Positions 6,697 to 17,544 of a stretch of 39,650 bases of DNA are shown here, piece after piece. The position numbers and the translations under genes were made by a program. The stretch comes from Helicobacteraceae bacterium (GTDB lineage: Bacteria; Campylobacterota; Campylobacteria; Campylobacterales; Sulfurimonadaceae): positions 1 through 39,650 of the forward strand of contig WTBY01000040.1 of NCBI GenBank assembly GCA_013138865.1, given 5' to 3'. Each line of letters opens with the position of its first letter. Position 1 is the stretch's first letter. The notes below the pieces were generated by a model. It had not been told where the DNA came from. It made no database searches and saw nothing but the letters and a program-made list of their open reading frames with translations.

Positions 6697-7263
6697 ATGA
6701 TTTATCTTATAGTGGCACTCAATGTAGAAGCACAACCAATAATTGACAAACTAAAGCTACAAAAATTTAAAAACATGCCATTTAAAAGTTTCTATAATAG
6801 TGAATACATACTCACAATAACTGGACTAGGCGTTGAAAATGCACTTATGGCAACAACAGCAATTTTTACAAAGTTCCCTCCAAGTGAAGAAGATAAGATT
6901 ATTAATTTTGGAATTTGCGCAGCACCTAAAAAATATGAGATAGGTGAACTACTACTTATAGATCAAATTAGTTATAAAGATGAAACTTTTAAAACTAAGT
7001 TAGCTTTTCAAAGCACACTCAAAGAAGAAAATTTAACTACTTTAGACAAAGCATCTTCTAATGAACTTAACACACTAGTTGATATGGAAGCTTATGGAGT
7101 TTACAAAGCAGCTAAAATATTTGTGAAACCAATACAACTACTATTTTTAAAAATTGTGTCTGATCATTTTAAACCTGAAACTATTACTAAAGATTTTGCA
7201 AAAGAGTTAATATCTAACAATTTAGAAAGCTTATTTATAGAGTTTGAAAAATGCAAAAAATAG
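6697..7263 (+). CDS. Nucleoside phosphorylase / MTA-SAH nucleosidase-like protein
   Basis: 188 residues, shorter than the ~230 of MTA/SAH nucleosidase. The fold signature is visible: an N-terminal IYLIVALNVEAQPII strand (catalytic-Glu region), TGLGVENA, NFGICAA and VDMEAYGVYKAA, which matches the ribose-binding DMEG/A motif of the PNP_UDP superfamily. Substrate is uncertain; family members in such places often act on futalosine, MTA or SAH. The ATG follows a TAAAAT box by seven bases with no Shine-Dalgarno, hinting at a leaderless mRNA. It overlaps the next gene by 13 bp, so the two are coupled. Confidence 0.75.
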   Translation: MIYLIVALNVEAQPIIDKLKLQKFKNMPFKSFYNSEYILTITGLGVENALMATTAIFTKFPPSEEDKIINFGICAAPKKYEIGELLLIDQISYKDETFKTKLAFQSTLKEENLTTLDKASSNELNTLVDMEAYGVYKAAKIFVKPIQLLFLKIVSDHFKPETITKDFAKELISNNLESLFIEFEKCKK

Positions 7264-7919
7264 CGATCGTAACAGGTAGTAGCTCAGGGATTGGTGAAGC
7301 AATTGCCAAACGGCTATTACAACTAGAGTACGTTGTCTATGGAGTTAGTAGAAGTTGTAGTATCACTCATGAACATTATACACATTTGGAGTATGACTTA
7401 ATAGAGAAAATTCCAACTGAAGTTAAAAAAATAGATGTTTCACTTTTAGTAAACTGTGCAGGTTTTGGTGTTTTTGAACCACACGAACAGATAAGTGAAA
7501 AAACTATTAGTGATATGTGCGATCTAAATATTAAAGCTCCGATCACACTTACCAATATGACTCTTCGAGCGTTGAAAAAAAATGAGGGAACTATTATAAA
7601 TATAACTTCAATAGAAGCCACAAGAAGTGCAAAGTTTTCAGCTCTTTATAGTGCAACAAAGAGTGCTTTAAAGGCTTTTAGTGCCTCTTTATTTGAAGAG
7701 GTTAGAAAAGATGGAGTAAATGTAGTAAGCATAAACCCTGACATGACAGAAACTCCATTTTTTGACAAACTGAAATTTAAAGCTAGTTCAAAAGATGAAA
7801 AAGCACTTTTAGCAGAAGATATAGCAGACGCTGTTGAAAATATTTTAGGTATGAGAGATGGCGCAAATATTACAGATTTAACTATTAGAAGTAAAAAATT
7901 TGGTATTATAAAAAAATGA
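7251..7919 (+). CDS. Short-chain dehydrogenase/reductase
   Basis: 222 residues of the classical SDR fold. The NAD(P)-binding motif GSSSGIG lies near the N-terminus, NCAGFG follows (NNAG-type strand), then the catalytic triad of Ser in INITSIEA and YSATK (Tyr and Lys). The proton-relay and cofactor residues look complete, so it is probably an active oxidoreductase. Substrate not evident; its position directly upstream of pseB (18 bp) could mean a role in sugar metabolism or simple co-transcription. Overlaps the preceding nucleosidase-like gene by 13 bp. Confidence 0.88.
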   Translation: MQKIAIVTGSSSGIGEAIAKRLLQLEYVVYGVSRSCSITHEHYTHLEYDLIEKIPTEVKKIDVSLLVNCAGFGVFEPHEQISEKTISDMCDLNIKAPITLTNMTLRALKKNEGTIINITSIEATRSAKFSALYSATKSALKAFSASLFEEVRKDGVNVVSINPDMTETPFFDKLKFKASSKDEKALLAEDIADAVENILGMRDGANITDLTIRSKKFGIIKK

Positions 7920-10050
<2,131 letters not shown>

Positions 10051-10054
<4 letters not shown>

Positions 10055-10767
10055 AAAAACTATTTATAATTATTCAAGCTAGACTTAACTCTACAAGACT
10101 TCCAAATAAAGTTTTGCTTCCACTATGTGGCAAAACTGTTTTAGAAGTTCTACTAGATCGTTTATCAATTTTTAAAAATAATATTATTGTAGCCACTACA
10201 GCTGATTCAAATAGTATTGTAAATATCTGTAAAAAAAATAGTATTAAATATTTTATAGGTAGTCAACAAAATGTTTTAGAACGCTACTATTTAGGTGCTA
10301 AAGAGTTTGGGGCTGATGCAAATAGTACTATTGTACGAATTACATCTGATTGCCCTTTTAATGATTCCACTATTTTAGAGCGACTAATTGCTAAGCAAAG
10401 AGAAAAGCCTTCATCATATATTTATGTAGATATTGAGAACTATTTTCCTCGTGGTTTTGATGCAGAGGCATTTAGTTTTAAAATACTAGAAAATGCTTAT
10501 TTGAATGCTACAACTGATTATGATAAAGAACATGTAACACCTTTTATAAAAAGAATTAATTGTAAAAAAGTTGCAATTACTGATGATGTAGACAACTCTA
10601 ATTATAGATTGACCTTAGATACTGAAGATGACTACATATTTACAAAAGAGTTGTATAAAGAGTTAAACTACAATATAAGTAGTTCATATGAAGAGATTAT
10701 TTCAACATTAAAAAAGAATCCTCAAATAGTAAAGATAAATGCAGATATTAAACAAAAAACTACCTAA
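10051..10767 (+). CDS. SpsF-type CMP-sugar synthetase, probably serving as PseF
   Basis: 238 residues of the cytidylyltransferase superfamily. The N-terminus IIIQARLNSTRLPNKVL is the nucleotide-binding loop of the SpsF branch (Bacillus spore-coat SpsF), not the IPARxGSKG form of Campylobacter PseF. RITSDCPF carries the metal-binding Asp, and the middle has YVDIENYFPRGFDAE. By position between pseC and pseG it most likely activates pseudaminic acid with CTP. A classical NeuA-like enzyme occurs in the second cluster (32262-32963), so substrates could be swapped. An A8 tract lies at 10231-10238. Confidence 0.85.
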
Positions 10768-11692
10768 TATAATTTTTAGAGTTGATAGTTCTTCCATAAT
10801 TGGAACTGGTCACTTAATACGTACCCTTACTTTAGCAAATGAGCTAAAAGAGCATTTCAATATTATCTATATTACAAAAGAGCTTATTGGAAATAGAGAC
10901 TATTTAATAGAGCAAAATGGTTTTAAAAAAGTAACTTTAAAAAGATCATTTTTAGAGACAGTTGAGAAGTATAAACCGATCCTAATTATTATTGACCATT
11001 ATCAAATAAGCTTAGAAGAAGAGACTCTTATAAATGAGAAATATAAACTGTTAGTTTTTGATGATGAATATAAAAAACATCAATGTAATATTTTACTAAA
11101 CCACTCAATTATTTCTACACAAGAACAGTATAGTAAACTAGTTAATAAAAATACTAAAGTATTAACGGGAAGTTACTATACACTTTTAAGTGATAAGTTC
11201 TTGGGACATAAGTACAAAAAAAGTTCTATATTAAAAGTTCTGATCACACTTGGTGGAAGTGATCCACTAAACTTAAGTGAGAAAGTTTTAAAAGCACTTA
11301 ACTCTAATGTTACAATCGTAACTACCTCAGCAAACCCAAAAGCTTCTTATTTAAAAAGAAAATATCCTAACACAATTATCAATTGCTCAGACATGGCATC
11401 ACTAATTTTAAAATTTGATCTAGTTATTACAAGTGCAAGTACATCTTTGCTTGAAGTAATTGCATTAAAGAAACCTTTTATAGCTATTCAAACTGCTACA
11501 AATCAGCGTAGCACTGTCGATATACTCTCAACTGAAAACTTTAAAAATTTTATAAATAATTTTAATGCTGCAAAGTTAAAAAGAGCAGTTATTTTTTGTA
11601 AAATTGAACAAAAAAAAATAGAGAAATTTTTAAATAGTTATACATTTCATAAAGCAAATGTTGCAAAGGAGATCATAAGTGAGTTTAAATAG
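10739..11692 (+). CDS. pseG: UDP-2,4-diacetamido-trideoxy-altropyranose hydrolase, PseG
   Basis: 317 residues. PseG removes UDP from the di-N-acetylated altrose before PseI condensation. It is a metal-independent GT-B-like hydrolase; FRVDSSSIIGTGHLIRTL provides the loop with the catalytic His, and VLITLGGSDPLNLS is the nucleotide-binding glycine loop. SASTSLLEVIALKKP matches the UDP-site segment. The ATG at 10739 lies inside the preceding gene (29-bp overlap). The C-terminal third contains an A9 run (11610-11618), the longest homopolymer I saw in this operon. Confidence 0.93.
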   Translation: MQILNKKLPNIIFRVDSSSIIGTGHLIRTLTLANELKEHFNIIYITKELIGNRDYLIEQNGFKKVTLKRSFLETVEKYKPILIIIDHYQISLEEETLINEKYKLLVFDDEYKKHQCNILLNHSIISTQEQYSKLVNKNTKVLTGSYYTLLSDKFLGHKYKKSSILKVLITLGGSDPLNLSEKVLKALNSNVTIVTTSANPKASYLKRKYPNTIINCSDMASLILKFDLVITSASTSLLEVIALKKPFIAIQTATNQRSTVDILSTENFKNFINNFNAAKLKRAVIFCKIEQKKIEKFLNSYTFHKANVAKEIISEFK

Positions 11693-13217
11693 TATTCTTT
11701 TTATCTCAAATACGATTACAAAACCTTTAGAGAGAGAGCTAAAAGAGTTTAATATAACTCATGCTCCACTTGATACTATTTTCATAACTTTAAATGAAAA
11801 GTGTAGTGCTGATGTTATAGTTATTTTACTGACTACAGATTTTTTACTGACTAATTCAGTTACTCTTTTAAAAAATGCTCTTGTTACTTTTAGAGAAAAA
11901 AATAGTTCCAAAATTATTATTAATAATGCTGTAGGTACATTTTTTAATATTTCTCAAAATATTGTTGATGAGAAGCAAAAAAAGTTAACTACTCTAAACT
12001 CTACACTTTCATCTTTAAAAATTAGTGATTTATCTATTTTAGATCTATTTACAATATCACTTCAGTATGGACTACATAATATTTTAAATGAAAAAAATAG
12101 TTATCTATTTCAGACACCATTTACAAAGCAAGGGTATAACCTAATTGCTAAAGAGATTAAAAAAGCTATTTTACTTTTTAATACTAAGCGTATTAAGGTA
12201 ATAGCGATTGATGCTGATAATACTTTATGGGGTGGTATTATTGGAGAAGATGGCATAGATGGTATTAGTTGTGATCGTAACTATCCAGGGATTGTATATA
12301 CAAAATTTCAAGAGAGGCTACTCTCTCTTAAAAAGAGTGGCATAATTTTAATACTTCTTAGTAAAAATAATGAAGCTGATTTAGCAGAAGTTTTTGAGAA
12401 AAAAAGTATGCCACTAAATTTAGATGATTTTGTAGCAAAAAAAGTGAACTGGAACTCTAAGAGTGAAAATCTTGTAGAAGTTTTAAAAGAGATCAACATA
12501 ACAAAAGACGATGTAATTTTTTTGGATGACTCTAACAATGAAATAGAAGAGATGAAAAGTAGACTAGCAATAAAATGCTATAAAATGAACCCAGAAAATC
12601 CAATAGATAACCTAAAGACTATTGAAAGCATAATAGAACTTCGTACTCTTCATATAAGTGATGAAGATAAAAAGAAGAGTCAACTCTATGCCGATGAGAG
12701 CAAAAGAACTGCTTTAGACTTAACACTAAATTCTAAAGATGAATATATAAAATCTTTGAATATTGAGATCAGTTGCAAGCTAAATGACATTTCAAAAATA
12801 GATCGTATCACTCAACTAATAAATAAAACAAACCAATTCAACTTAACAACGATACGTTTAAACACTCAAGAGGTAGAAAAAATAATGAGTAAAAATAGCC
12901 TTTATAGTTTTAGTGTAAAAGATAAATTTGGAGATATGGGATTAGTTGGTGTGCTAATTATTCAAGCTCAAACAATAACAAATTTTTTAATGAGCTGTAG
13001 AGTTCTAGGAAGAGAAATTGAGCAGAGTGTTATAGCTTATGTATGTTCTCTATATACAGAACTAAAAGCTTCATATAAACCAACTTCTAAAAACTCTTTA
13101 GCTGAAACTTTTTATGAGAGCAATGGATTTGAGCTAATAAAAGATAGTGGTGAAAAAAGATATAATTTAAAAACTAAAAAGAGCATAAATAAACACATAA
13201 AGGTTGCACATTGTTAA
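11679..13217 (+). CDS. FkbH-like HAD-family protein with C-terminal acyltransferase-like region
   Basis: 512 residues. Residues ~172-330 are a HAD-IIIC domain of the FkbH type: IAIDADNTLWGGIIGEDG (nucleophile region Asp178/Asp180), LLSKNNEADL and FLDDSNNEIEEM. The ~170-residue N-terminal part is variable, and residues ~350-490 look like the GNAT-like half typical of FkbH proteins (GDMGLVGVL, SCRVLGREIEQ). FkbH enzymes are known to load an acyl carrier protein with a phosphoglycerate-derived glyceryl group. An ACP gene follows directly (7-bp overlap), then KAS III and a second ACP, so an acyl-ACP route is strongly implied. The acyl product is not predictable. Confidence 0.88.
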   Translation: MSLNSILFISNTITKPLERELKEFNITHAPLDTIFITLNEKCSADVIVILLTTDFLLTNSVTLLKNALVTFREKNSSKIIINNAVGTFFNISQNIVDEKQKKLTTLNSTLSSLKISDLSILDLFTISLQYGLHNILNEKNSYLFQTPFTKQGYNLIAKEIKKAILLFNTKRIKVIAIDADNTLWGGIIGEDGIDGISCDRNYPGIVYTKFQERLLSLKKSGIILILLSKNNEADLAEVFEKKSMPLNLDDFVAKKVNWNSKSENLVEVLKEINITKDDVIFLDDSNNEIEEMKSRLAIKCYKMNPENPIDNLKTIESIIELRTLHISDEDKKKSQLYADESKRTALDLTLNSKDEYIKSLNIEISCKLNDISKIDRITQLINKTNQFNLTTIRLNTQEVEKIMSKNSLYSFSVKDKFGDMGLVGVLIIQAQTITNFLMSCRVLGREIEQSVIAYVCSLYTELKASYKPTSKNSLAETFYESNGFELIKDSGEKRYNLKTKKSINKHIKVAHC

Positions 13218-13486
13218 TAGAAACCTTAGTAGAAGAAGCTATCAAAACAGTTAATAAAGAGCAGAAAATACCTGAATTAATGCATTTAAATAACAGTACT
13301 CCACTATTTGAGCTTTTAGACTCTTTAGGCACATTAGATCTTATCTTAGAACTTGAAGATAGACTCCAGAGTGAAACAAACAACTATATAGCAATCGCTG
13401 ATGAGTTTAGTATGGATAGTGATAAAACCCCTTTTAAAACTCTCTCGTCACTTAAAAAATTTGTTCAAGAGAAGTTAGATGGCTAA
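13211..13486 (+). CDS. Acyl carrier protein-like (first ACP)
   Basis: 91 residues with an ACP-like helical profile. LLDSLGTLDLILELEDRL contains the DSL motif whose Ser38 would receive phosphopantetheine. Start is TTG at 13211, preceded by AAAGG at eight to nine bases; it overlaps the FkbH-like gene by 7 bp and the KAS III gene by 8 bp. Longer and more divergent than housekeeping AcpP, so it is a dedicated carrier for this cluster, most simply the FkbH acceptor. Confidence 0.8.
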   Translation: MLIETLVEEAIKTVNKEQKIPELMHLNNSTPLFELLDSLGTLDLILELEDRLQSETNNYIAIADEFSMDSDKTPFKTLSSLKKFVQEKLDG

Positions 13487-14546
13487 TTTAGAATTTGAAA
13501 ATATTGCAATAAGTGCGATAACAACTACGGTTGGTGATCGTTGTATAAAACTGGAAGAAGAAAAAGAGAAGTTTGGCTTTGATGATATAAGCTTTAAAAG
13601 ACTACAGAAAACAACTTCACTTGATACTCGCTATATAGTTAGTGAAGGTATAACTACAACCGATCTTTGTATTCAAAGTGCTAATAAAATTTTCAATAAT
13701 ACTACTATTAAAAAAGATGAAATAGATGCTCTGCTTTTCGTAACTCAATCACCTGATTTTAAAGCACCATCAAGTGCAATTATTATGCAAGATAGACTAG
13801 GACTTCCAACTAGCTGTATTGCTTTTGATATAAACTTAGGTTGTAGTGGTTTTGTTTATGGACTCTTCACTGCATTTAGTTATATCAACTCTGGTATGAA
13901 AAAAGTGCTTCTTTGCTGTGGTGATGTTAACTCTTACTTTAGTGGAGAGAGAGACAAAATTTTCACTCCTCTTATGGGTGATGCTGGTTGTGCAGTTATG
14001 ATCGAAGCAAAACAGAGCAGTAAGAGTTTTTTTGAGCTTCATTCAGATGGAAGTGGTTATAAGCACTTGATCATTCCAGCAGGTGCACTGAAAGAGCCAA
14101 CAACTACTGAAACACTGATACCTAAACTAAGAGAAGATGGTGGGATAAGACGAGATGAAGACCTTTTTATGAATGGTAAAGAGGTTTTTAACTTTGCAAT
14201 AAAAACTGTTCCACCACTGATCAAAAGCATACTAGAAAGTTCAAATATACCTGCTGAAAAGATTGACTTTTTTGTACTACATCAAGCTAATCCTTACATA
14301 TTAAAAACAATAGCTTCAAGACTAAAAGTAGAGAAAAACAAGGTACCTCTTCAAACAGCTTCAGAGTATGGAAATCAGAACTCTGCTTCGATCGCTGGAA
14401 CTATAAATGGCTATTTAAGTGAAGAGTTTGAGAGTAAAAAACTAAAACTCTGTTTTGCAGGTTTTGGAATCGGACTTAGTTGGGCTGCTTGTGTTTTAGA
14501 GTGTGATAATATTTATGCACCAAAAGTGGAGATGTATCATGAGTAA
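13479..14546 (+). CDS. 3-oxoacyl-ACP synthase III-like (KAS III/FabH family)
   Basis: 355 residues, a complete thiolase-fold KAS III. The Cys-His-Asn triad is visible: Cys122 in INLGCSGFVYG, His in FVLHQANP, and Asn in EYGNQNSASIAG. It probably condenses or transfers an acyl unit between the two carriers on either side. It is not the housekeeping FabH by context: it is flanked by two ACPs in a sugar operon. C. jejuni has comparable fabH2/acpP paralogues in its flagellar glycosylation locus. The 3' end overlaps the second ACP gene by 8 bp. Confidence 0.92.
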   Translation: MANLEFENIAISAITTTVGDRCIKLEEEKEKFGFDDISFKRLQKTTSLDTRYIVSEGITTTDLCIQSANKIFNNTTIKKDEIDALLFVTQSPDFKAPSSAIIMQDRLGLPTSCIAFDINLGCSGFVYGLFTAFSYINSGMKKVLLCCGDVNSYFSGERDKIFTPLMGDAGCAVMIEAKQSSKSFFELHSDGSGYKHLIIPAGALKEPTTTETLIPKLREDGGIRRDEDLFMNGKEVFNFAIKTVPPLIKSILESSNIPAEKIDFFVLHQANPYILKTIASRLKVEKNKVPLQTASEYGNQNSASIAGTINGYLSEEFESKKLKLCFAGFGIGLSWAACVLECDNIYAPKVEMYHE

Positions 14547-14748
14547 TTTATTAGATAGACTAAATGAAGAGTTAATGTTTGAGATAGCTGTTAAAGAGAG
14601 TGACGTAATTGAAAAAATAGAGGAGTGGGACTCTTTAGCTTATCTTTCAGTTTTAAATGTTTTTGATGAAGTTGGTGTGGACATAGAAATCGAAGAGCTA
14701 GAAAAGTGTAAAAGCATAAGAGAAATTCTTGAAAAAGCCTCTTCTTAA
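14539..14748 (+). CDS. Acyl carrier protein-like (second ACP)
   Basis: 69 residues from the ATG at 14539, which has GGAG upstream; a longer reading from 14503 adds 12 residues with no ribosome site and is unlikely. IEEWDSLAYLSVLNVF holds the DSL motif, Ser32 being the predicted phosphopantetheine site. Overlaps KAS III upstream by 8 bp and the PseH-like gene by 20 bp, so the five genes are tightly coupled. Very short for an ACP but with all the core helices. Confidence 0.82.
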   Translation: MSNLLDRLNEELMFEIAVKESDVIEKIEEWDSLAYLSVLNVFDEVGVDIEIEELEKCKSIREILEKASS

Positions 14749-15226
14749 TAGGTTAACAAAAGAAGAACTCTCTCTTGTTAGAGAGTGGAGAAATAGTGAT
14801 CATATAAAGAAGTTTGCCCTAAATCAAAAAGAGATTACAAAAGAGCAGCAAAGTGCCTGGTTTGAAAAAATTCAACAAAGTGAAGATGAGTATTTTATAA
14901 TTTCAATAGATGAGAAAAAATGTGGATTAATTTGGTTTAACAAAATAGAGCAGAAAATTTTAACAGGTTTTTATATCTATAATGAAGAGTTACAAAATTC
15001 ACTTACGCCATTCAACATAGTTACAACTTTTCATGAATATCTGTTTCTTAAAAAAAAGTTTAATAAAATATATTGTAAAATCATGCCTGATAATAAGAGG
15101 GCTATTAGGTTTAACTTAGCTTTAGGTTATAAAGTAGTTGAAGAAAAAAGTGAGTACTCTCTCTATGAACTAGGTTATGAAAACTATAAAAAATCAGATA
15201 AAAAAATAAGAAAGTTATTAAAATGA
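14729..15226 (+). CDS. pseH: GNAT acetyltransferase, PseH-like
   Basis: 165 residues of the GNAT superfamily, the size of PseH, which N-acetylates C4 of UDP-4-amino-AltNAc. LVREWRNSDHIKKFALNQKEIT resembles the PseH/RimJ start, and IMPDNKRAIRFNLALGYKVV is the C-terminal GNAT motif with the aromatic Gly-Tyr. Starts at TTG 14729 inside the second ACP. Because it follows the ACP/KAS III module directly, it may take an acyl group from acyl-ACP instead of, or as well as, acetyl-CoA; that is inference. Confidence 0.8.
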   Translation: MKKPLLNRLTKEELSLVREWRNSDHIKKFALNQKEITKEQQSAWFEKIQQSEDEYFIISIDEKKCGLIWFNKIEQKILTGFYIYNEELQNSLTPFNIVTTFHEYLFLKKKFNKIYCKIMPDNKRAIRFNLALGYKVVEEKSEYSLYELGYENYKKSDKKIRKLLK

Positions 15227-15966
15227 ATGTAGATATAAAAAAAGTTATTACTATCGCGAAAGAGGCTAGTGTTGCAGTTATGGAAATTTACAATACTAAC
15301 TTTGATGTTGAGTACAAAGAAGACAGTTCGCCTCTTACGATCGCAGATTTAAAAGCTAATGAAATAATATGTAATTCACTTTTAAAACTTTACCCTAAAA
15401 TACCAATACTCTCAGAAGAGACAAAAGTTAGTGATTATAGTGATCGTAAAAAGTGGGAATATCTTTGGGTTATAGATCCAATTGATGGTACAAAAGAGTT
15501 TGTGAAAAAAACTGGAGAGTTTACGATCAATATAGCTTTAGTTCAAAATGGAGTTCCTATTTTAGGAGTTGTTTATGCACCTGCTATCGATGTCTTATAT
15601 TATGCTCAAAAAGGTTATGGTGCTTTTAAAAACAGTACTTCAATACCTTTTAAAAGAGATGATAATAAGTACCTTGTAGTTGCAAGCGTATCGCATCTAA
15701 GTGATGAGACAAAAAAGTACATAGAAAACATTAAAACCAGTAAAATAAAAGAGACAACATCAATGGGTAGTTCACTAAAACTTTGCCTTGTAGCAAGTGG
15801 CGAAGCCGATATATACCCACGCTTTGCACCAACAAGTGAATGGGACACTTGCGCGGCACATGCAATAGTTTTAGAGTGCAAAAAAGATGTAGTTGATGCT
15901 TATACAAATAAGACTTTAGTGTATAATAAAGAGAATATTTTAAATCCATTCTTTATAGTGAAGTAA
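15223..15966 (+). CDS. cysQ: 3'(2'),5'-bisphosphate nucleotidase CysQ-like
   Basis: 247 residues of the inositol monophosphatase superfamily. Metal-binding motifs are intact: ILSEE, then VIDPIDGTKEFVK (DPxDGT) and later EWDTCAAHAIV (WDxxA). The GTKEF form is characteristic of CysQ, which clears PAP from sulfotransferase, sulfate-assimilation or phosphopantetheinyl-transfer reactions. The last is worth noting: loading two ACPs with phosphopantetheine releases PAP, which this enzyme would remove. Overlaps pseH by 4 bp. Confidence 0.9.
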   Translation: MNVDIKKVITIAKEASVAVMEIYNTNFDVEYKEDSSPLTIADLKANEIICNSLLKLYPKIPILSEETKVSDYSDRKKWEYLWVIDPIDGTKEFVKKTGEFTINIALVQNGVPILGVVYAPAIDVLYYAQKGYGAFKNSTSIPFKRDDNKYLVVASVSHLSDETKKYIENIKTSKIKETTSMGSSLKLCLVASGEADIYPRFAPTSEWDTCAAHAIVLECKKDVVDAYTNKTLVYNKENILNPFFIVK

Positions 15967-15977
15967 AAGGAGTTTTT

Positions 15978-16511
15978 ATGGGTGCTGTTGATTATTTACC
16001 TAATTACACTTATGAAGAGTACAAACTTTGGGAAAATGAGTGGGAATTAATAGATGGTATACCATATTCTATGAGTCCTGCACCGATGATTAAACATCAA
16101 AGTATTAGTAATAATATTGCTTGGGAATTAAAAGAGTCTTTGGGTAGTTGCAAGTTTTGTAAAGCACTTCTACCAGTTGATTGGAAAATTAGCGAAAATA
16201 CAATAGTTCAACCTGATAACTCAGTAATTTGCCATGAGCCTAAAAATGAGGCTTATTTAAGTGAAGCTCCAGAAATTATCTTTGAAATACTTTCAAAATC
16301 TACAGCTAAAAAAGATCTAAATTTAAAATACGATCTATATGAACAAGAAGGTGTTAAATTCTACATTATAGTTAACCCTGATGATGAAGTTGCAAAGATC
16401 TATAAACTTCATGATGGCAAGTATATTAAAGTGTGCGATACTCATAGCGAAGTTGTTGATCTTAGTACTGAAAAATGCTCCATAAAGTTTAACTTTTCAA
16501 AGATCTTTTAA
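15978..16511 (+). CDS. Uma2-family (DUF820) putative PD-(D/E)XK nuclease, copy 1
   Basis: 177 residues. Family hallmarks are WELIDGIPYSMSPAP at the start, PDNSVICHEP (Asp), PEIIFEILSKSTAKKD (Glu) and YDLYEQEGVKFYIIVNPD near the C-terminus, the shared core of Uma2/DUF820 proteins with the restriction-endonuclease-like fold. Biological role of the family is unknown. The ATG at 15978 has AAGGAG upstream. It sits between cysQ and pseI, ending one base before the pseI start. A paralogue lies directly after pseI. Confidence 0.85.
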   Translation: MGAVDYLPNYTYEEYKLWENEWELIDGIPYSMSPAPMIKHQSISNNIAWELKESLGSCKFCKALLPVDWKISENTIVQPDNSVICHEPKNEAYLSEAPEIIFEILSKSTAKKDLNLKYDLYEQEGVKFYIIVNPDDEVAKIYKLHDGKYIKVCDTHSEVVDLSTEKCSIKFNFSKIF

Positions 16512-17528
16512 TTGAAAATAGCTAACCATAATTTAGAAGAAAAAGTTTTTATAATTGCTGAACTTTCTGCAAATCATAACCAAGACTATGAACTTGCAAA
16601 ACTTGGTGTAAAGGTTGCATATGAAGCTGGTTGCGATGCGATCAAGCTTCAAACATACACGCCTGATTCACTAACACTAAATATAAAAGAAGAGAAGTTT
16701 AAAGCAGGTGATTTGTGGAGCGATGAGTACTTGTACGATCTTTATGCTCGTGCTTGTATGCCTTATGAGTGGCATAAACCTTTAAAAGAGTATGCAGATG
16801 AGTTAGGAATTTTACTTTTTTCATCTCCTTTTGATTTAGAAGGAGTTGACCTTTTAGAAGAGTTAGATGTACCTGCTTATAAAATAGCCTCTTTTGAAAT
16901 AACAGATATTCCACTTATAAAATACACCGCTTCTAAAATGAAGCCCATTATTATTTCAACTGGTGTTGCAAATATTGAAGATATAGAACTAGCGATCGCA
17001 ACTTGTAAAAGTGTAGGAAATGATCAAATAATTTTACTTAAATGTACGAGTGCTTACCCAGCAACTCCTGAGTCTATGGATCTAGCTACGATTGCAGACA
17101 TGAGTGAGCGTTTTAATTGTGAAGTGGGTCTCTCCGATCATACTCTTGGGAATGATGCAGTGATCGCTAGTGTTGCATTAGGTGCAAAAGTAATAGAGAA
17201 ACACTTTACACCCGATGAGAATATAGAGACACCAGATGGTGCATTTTCACTCTCACCTAAAGAGCTAAAAGAGATGGTAAAGAGTATTCGTAATGTTGAA
17301 AAAATGGTAGGTAGAGTTAGCTACGAAGGTAAATCAAAAGCTTATGCACGATCTCTTTATATTAGTGCTAATATTAAAAAAGGTGAAAAATTTACTAAAG
17401 ATAATGTAAAAAGTATTCGTCCTGGCGATGGACTTCATCCTAAGTATTATGAAGATGTTTTAGGTAAAATAGCAAAAGAAGATTTAATAGCTGGAGTAGC
17501 TATGAAACACGATCTTATAATAAAATAG
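16512..17528 (+). CDS. pseI: Pseudaminic acid synthase PseI
   Basis: 338 residues of the NeuB family. It condenses PEP with 2,4-diacetamido-2,4,6-trideoxy-altrose to form pseudaminic acid. Visible: IAELSANHNQDYELA (N-terminal metal/PEP site), KIASFEITDIPLI, GLSDHTLGND, VIEKHFTPDE and the C-terminal antifreeze-like SAF domain with IRPGDGLHPKYY. The PDGAFSLSPKE segment is PseI-like, unlike the PDIINSMDP form in the second NeuB here. Start is TTG at 16512, one base after the stop of the Uma2 gene, with no clear Shine-Dalgarno; expression likely depends on coupling. Confidence 0.94.
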   Translation: MKIANHNLEEKVFIIAELSANHNQDYELAKLGVKVAYEAGCDAIKLQTYTPDSLTLNIKEEKFKAGDLWSDEYLYDLYARACMPYEWHKPLKEYADELGILLFSSPFDLEGVDLLEELDVPAYKIASFEITDIPLIKYTASKMKPIIISTGVANIEDIELAIATCKSVGNDQIILLKCTSAYPATPESMDLATIADMSERFNCEVGLSDHTLGNDAVIASVALGAKVIEKHFTPDENIETPDGAFSLSPKELKEMVKSIRNVEKMVGRVSYEGKSKAYARSLYISANIKKGEKFTKDNVKSIRPGDGLHPKYYEDVLGKIAKEDLIAGVAMKHDLIIK

Positions 17529-17544
17529 CTAAATAAGGGAAAAT

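Noticed and set aside
10231-10238. A8 tract in the SpsF-type gene and A9 tract in pseG (11610-11618) as phase-variation sites
   Set aside because: Runs of this length are expected in such AT-rich coding sequence; no poly-G/C tracts of the type used by Campylobacter were seen.
14503-14538. Upstream start for the second ACP
   Set aside because: No ribosome site; the ATG at 14539 has GGAG and gives a standard ACP.
16992-16999. GCGATCGC, the cyanobacterial HIP1 octamer
   Set aside because: I noticed only one copy, so it is likely chance.
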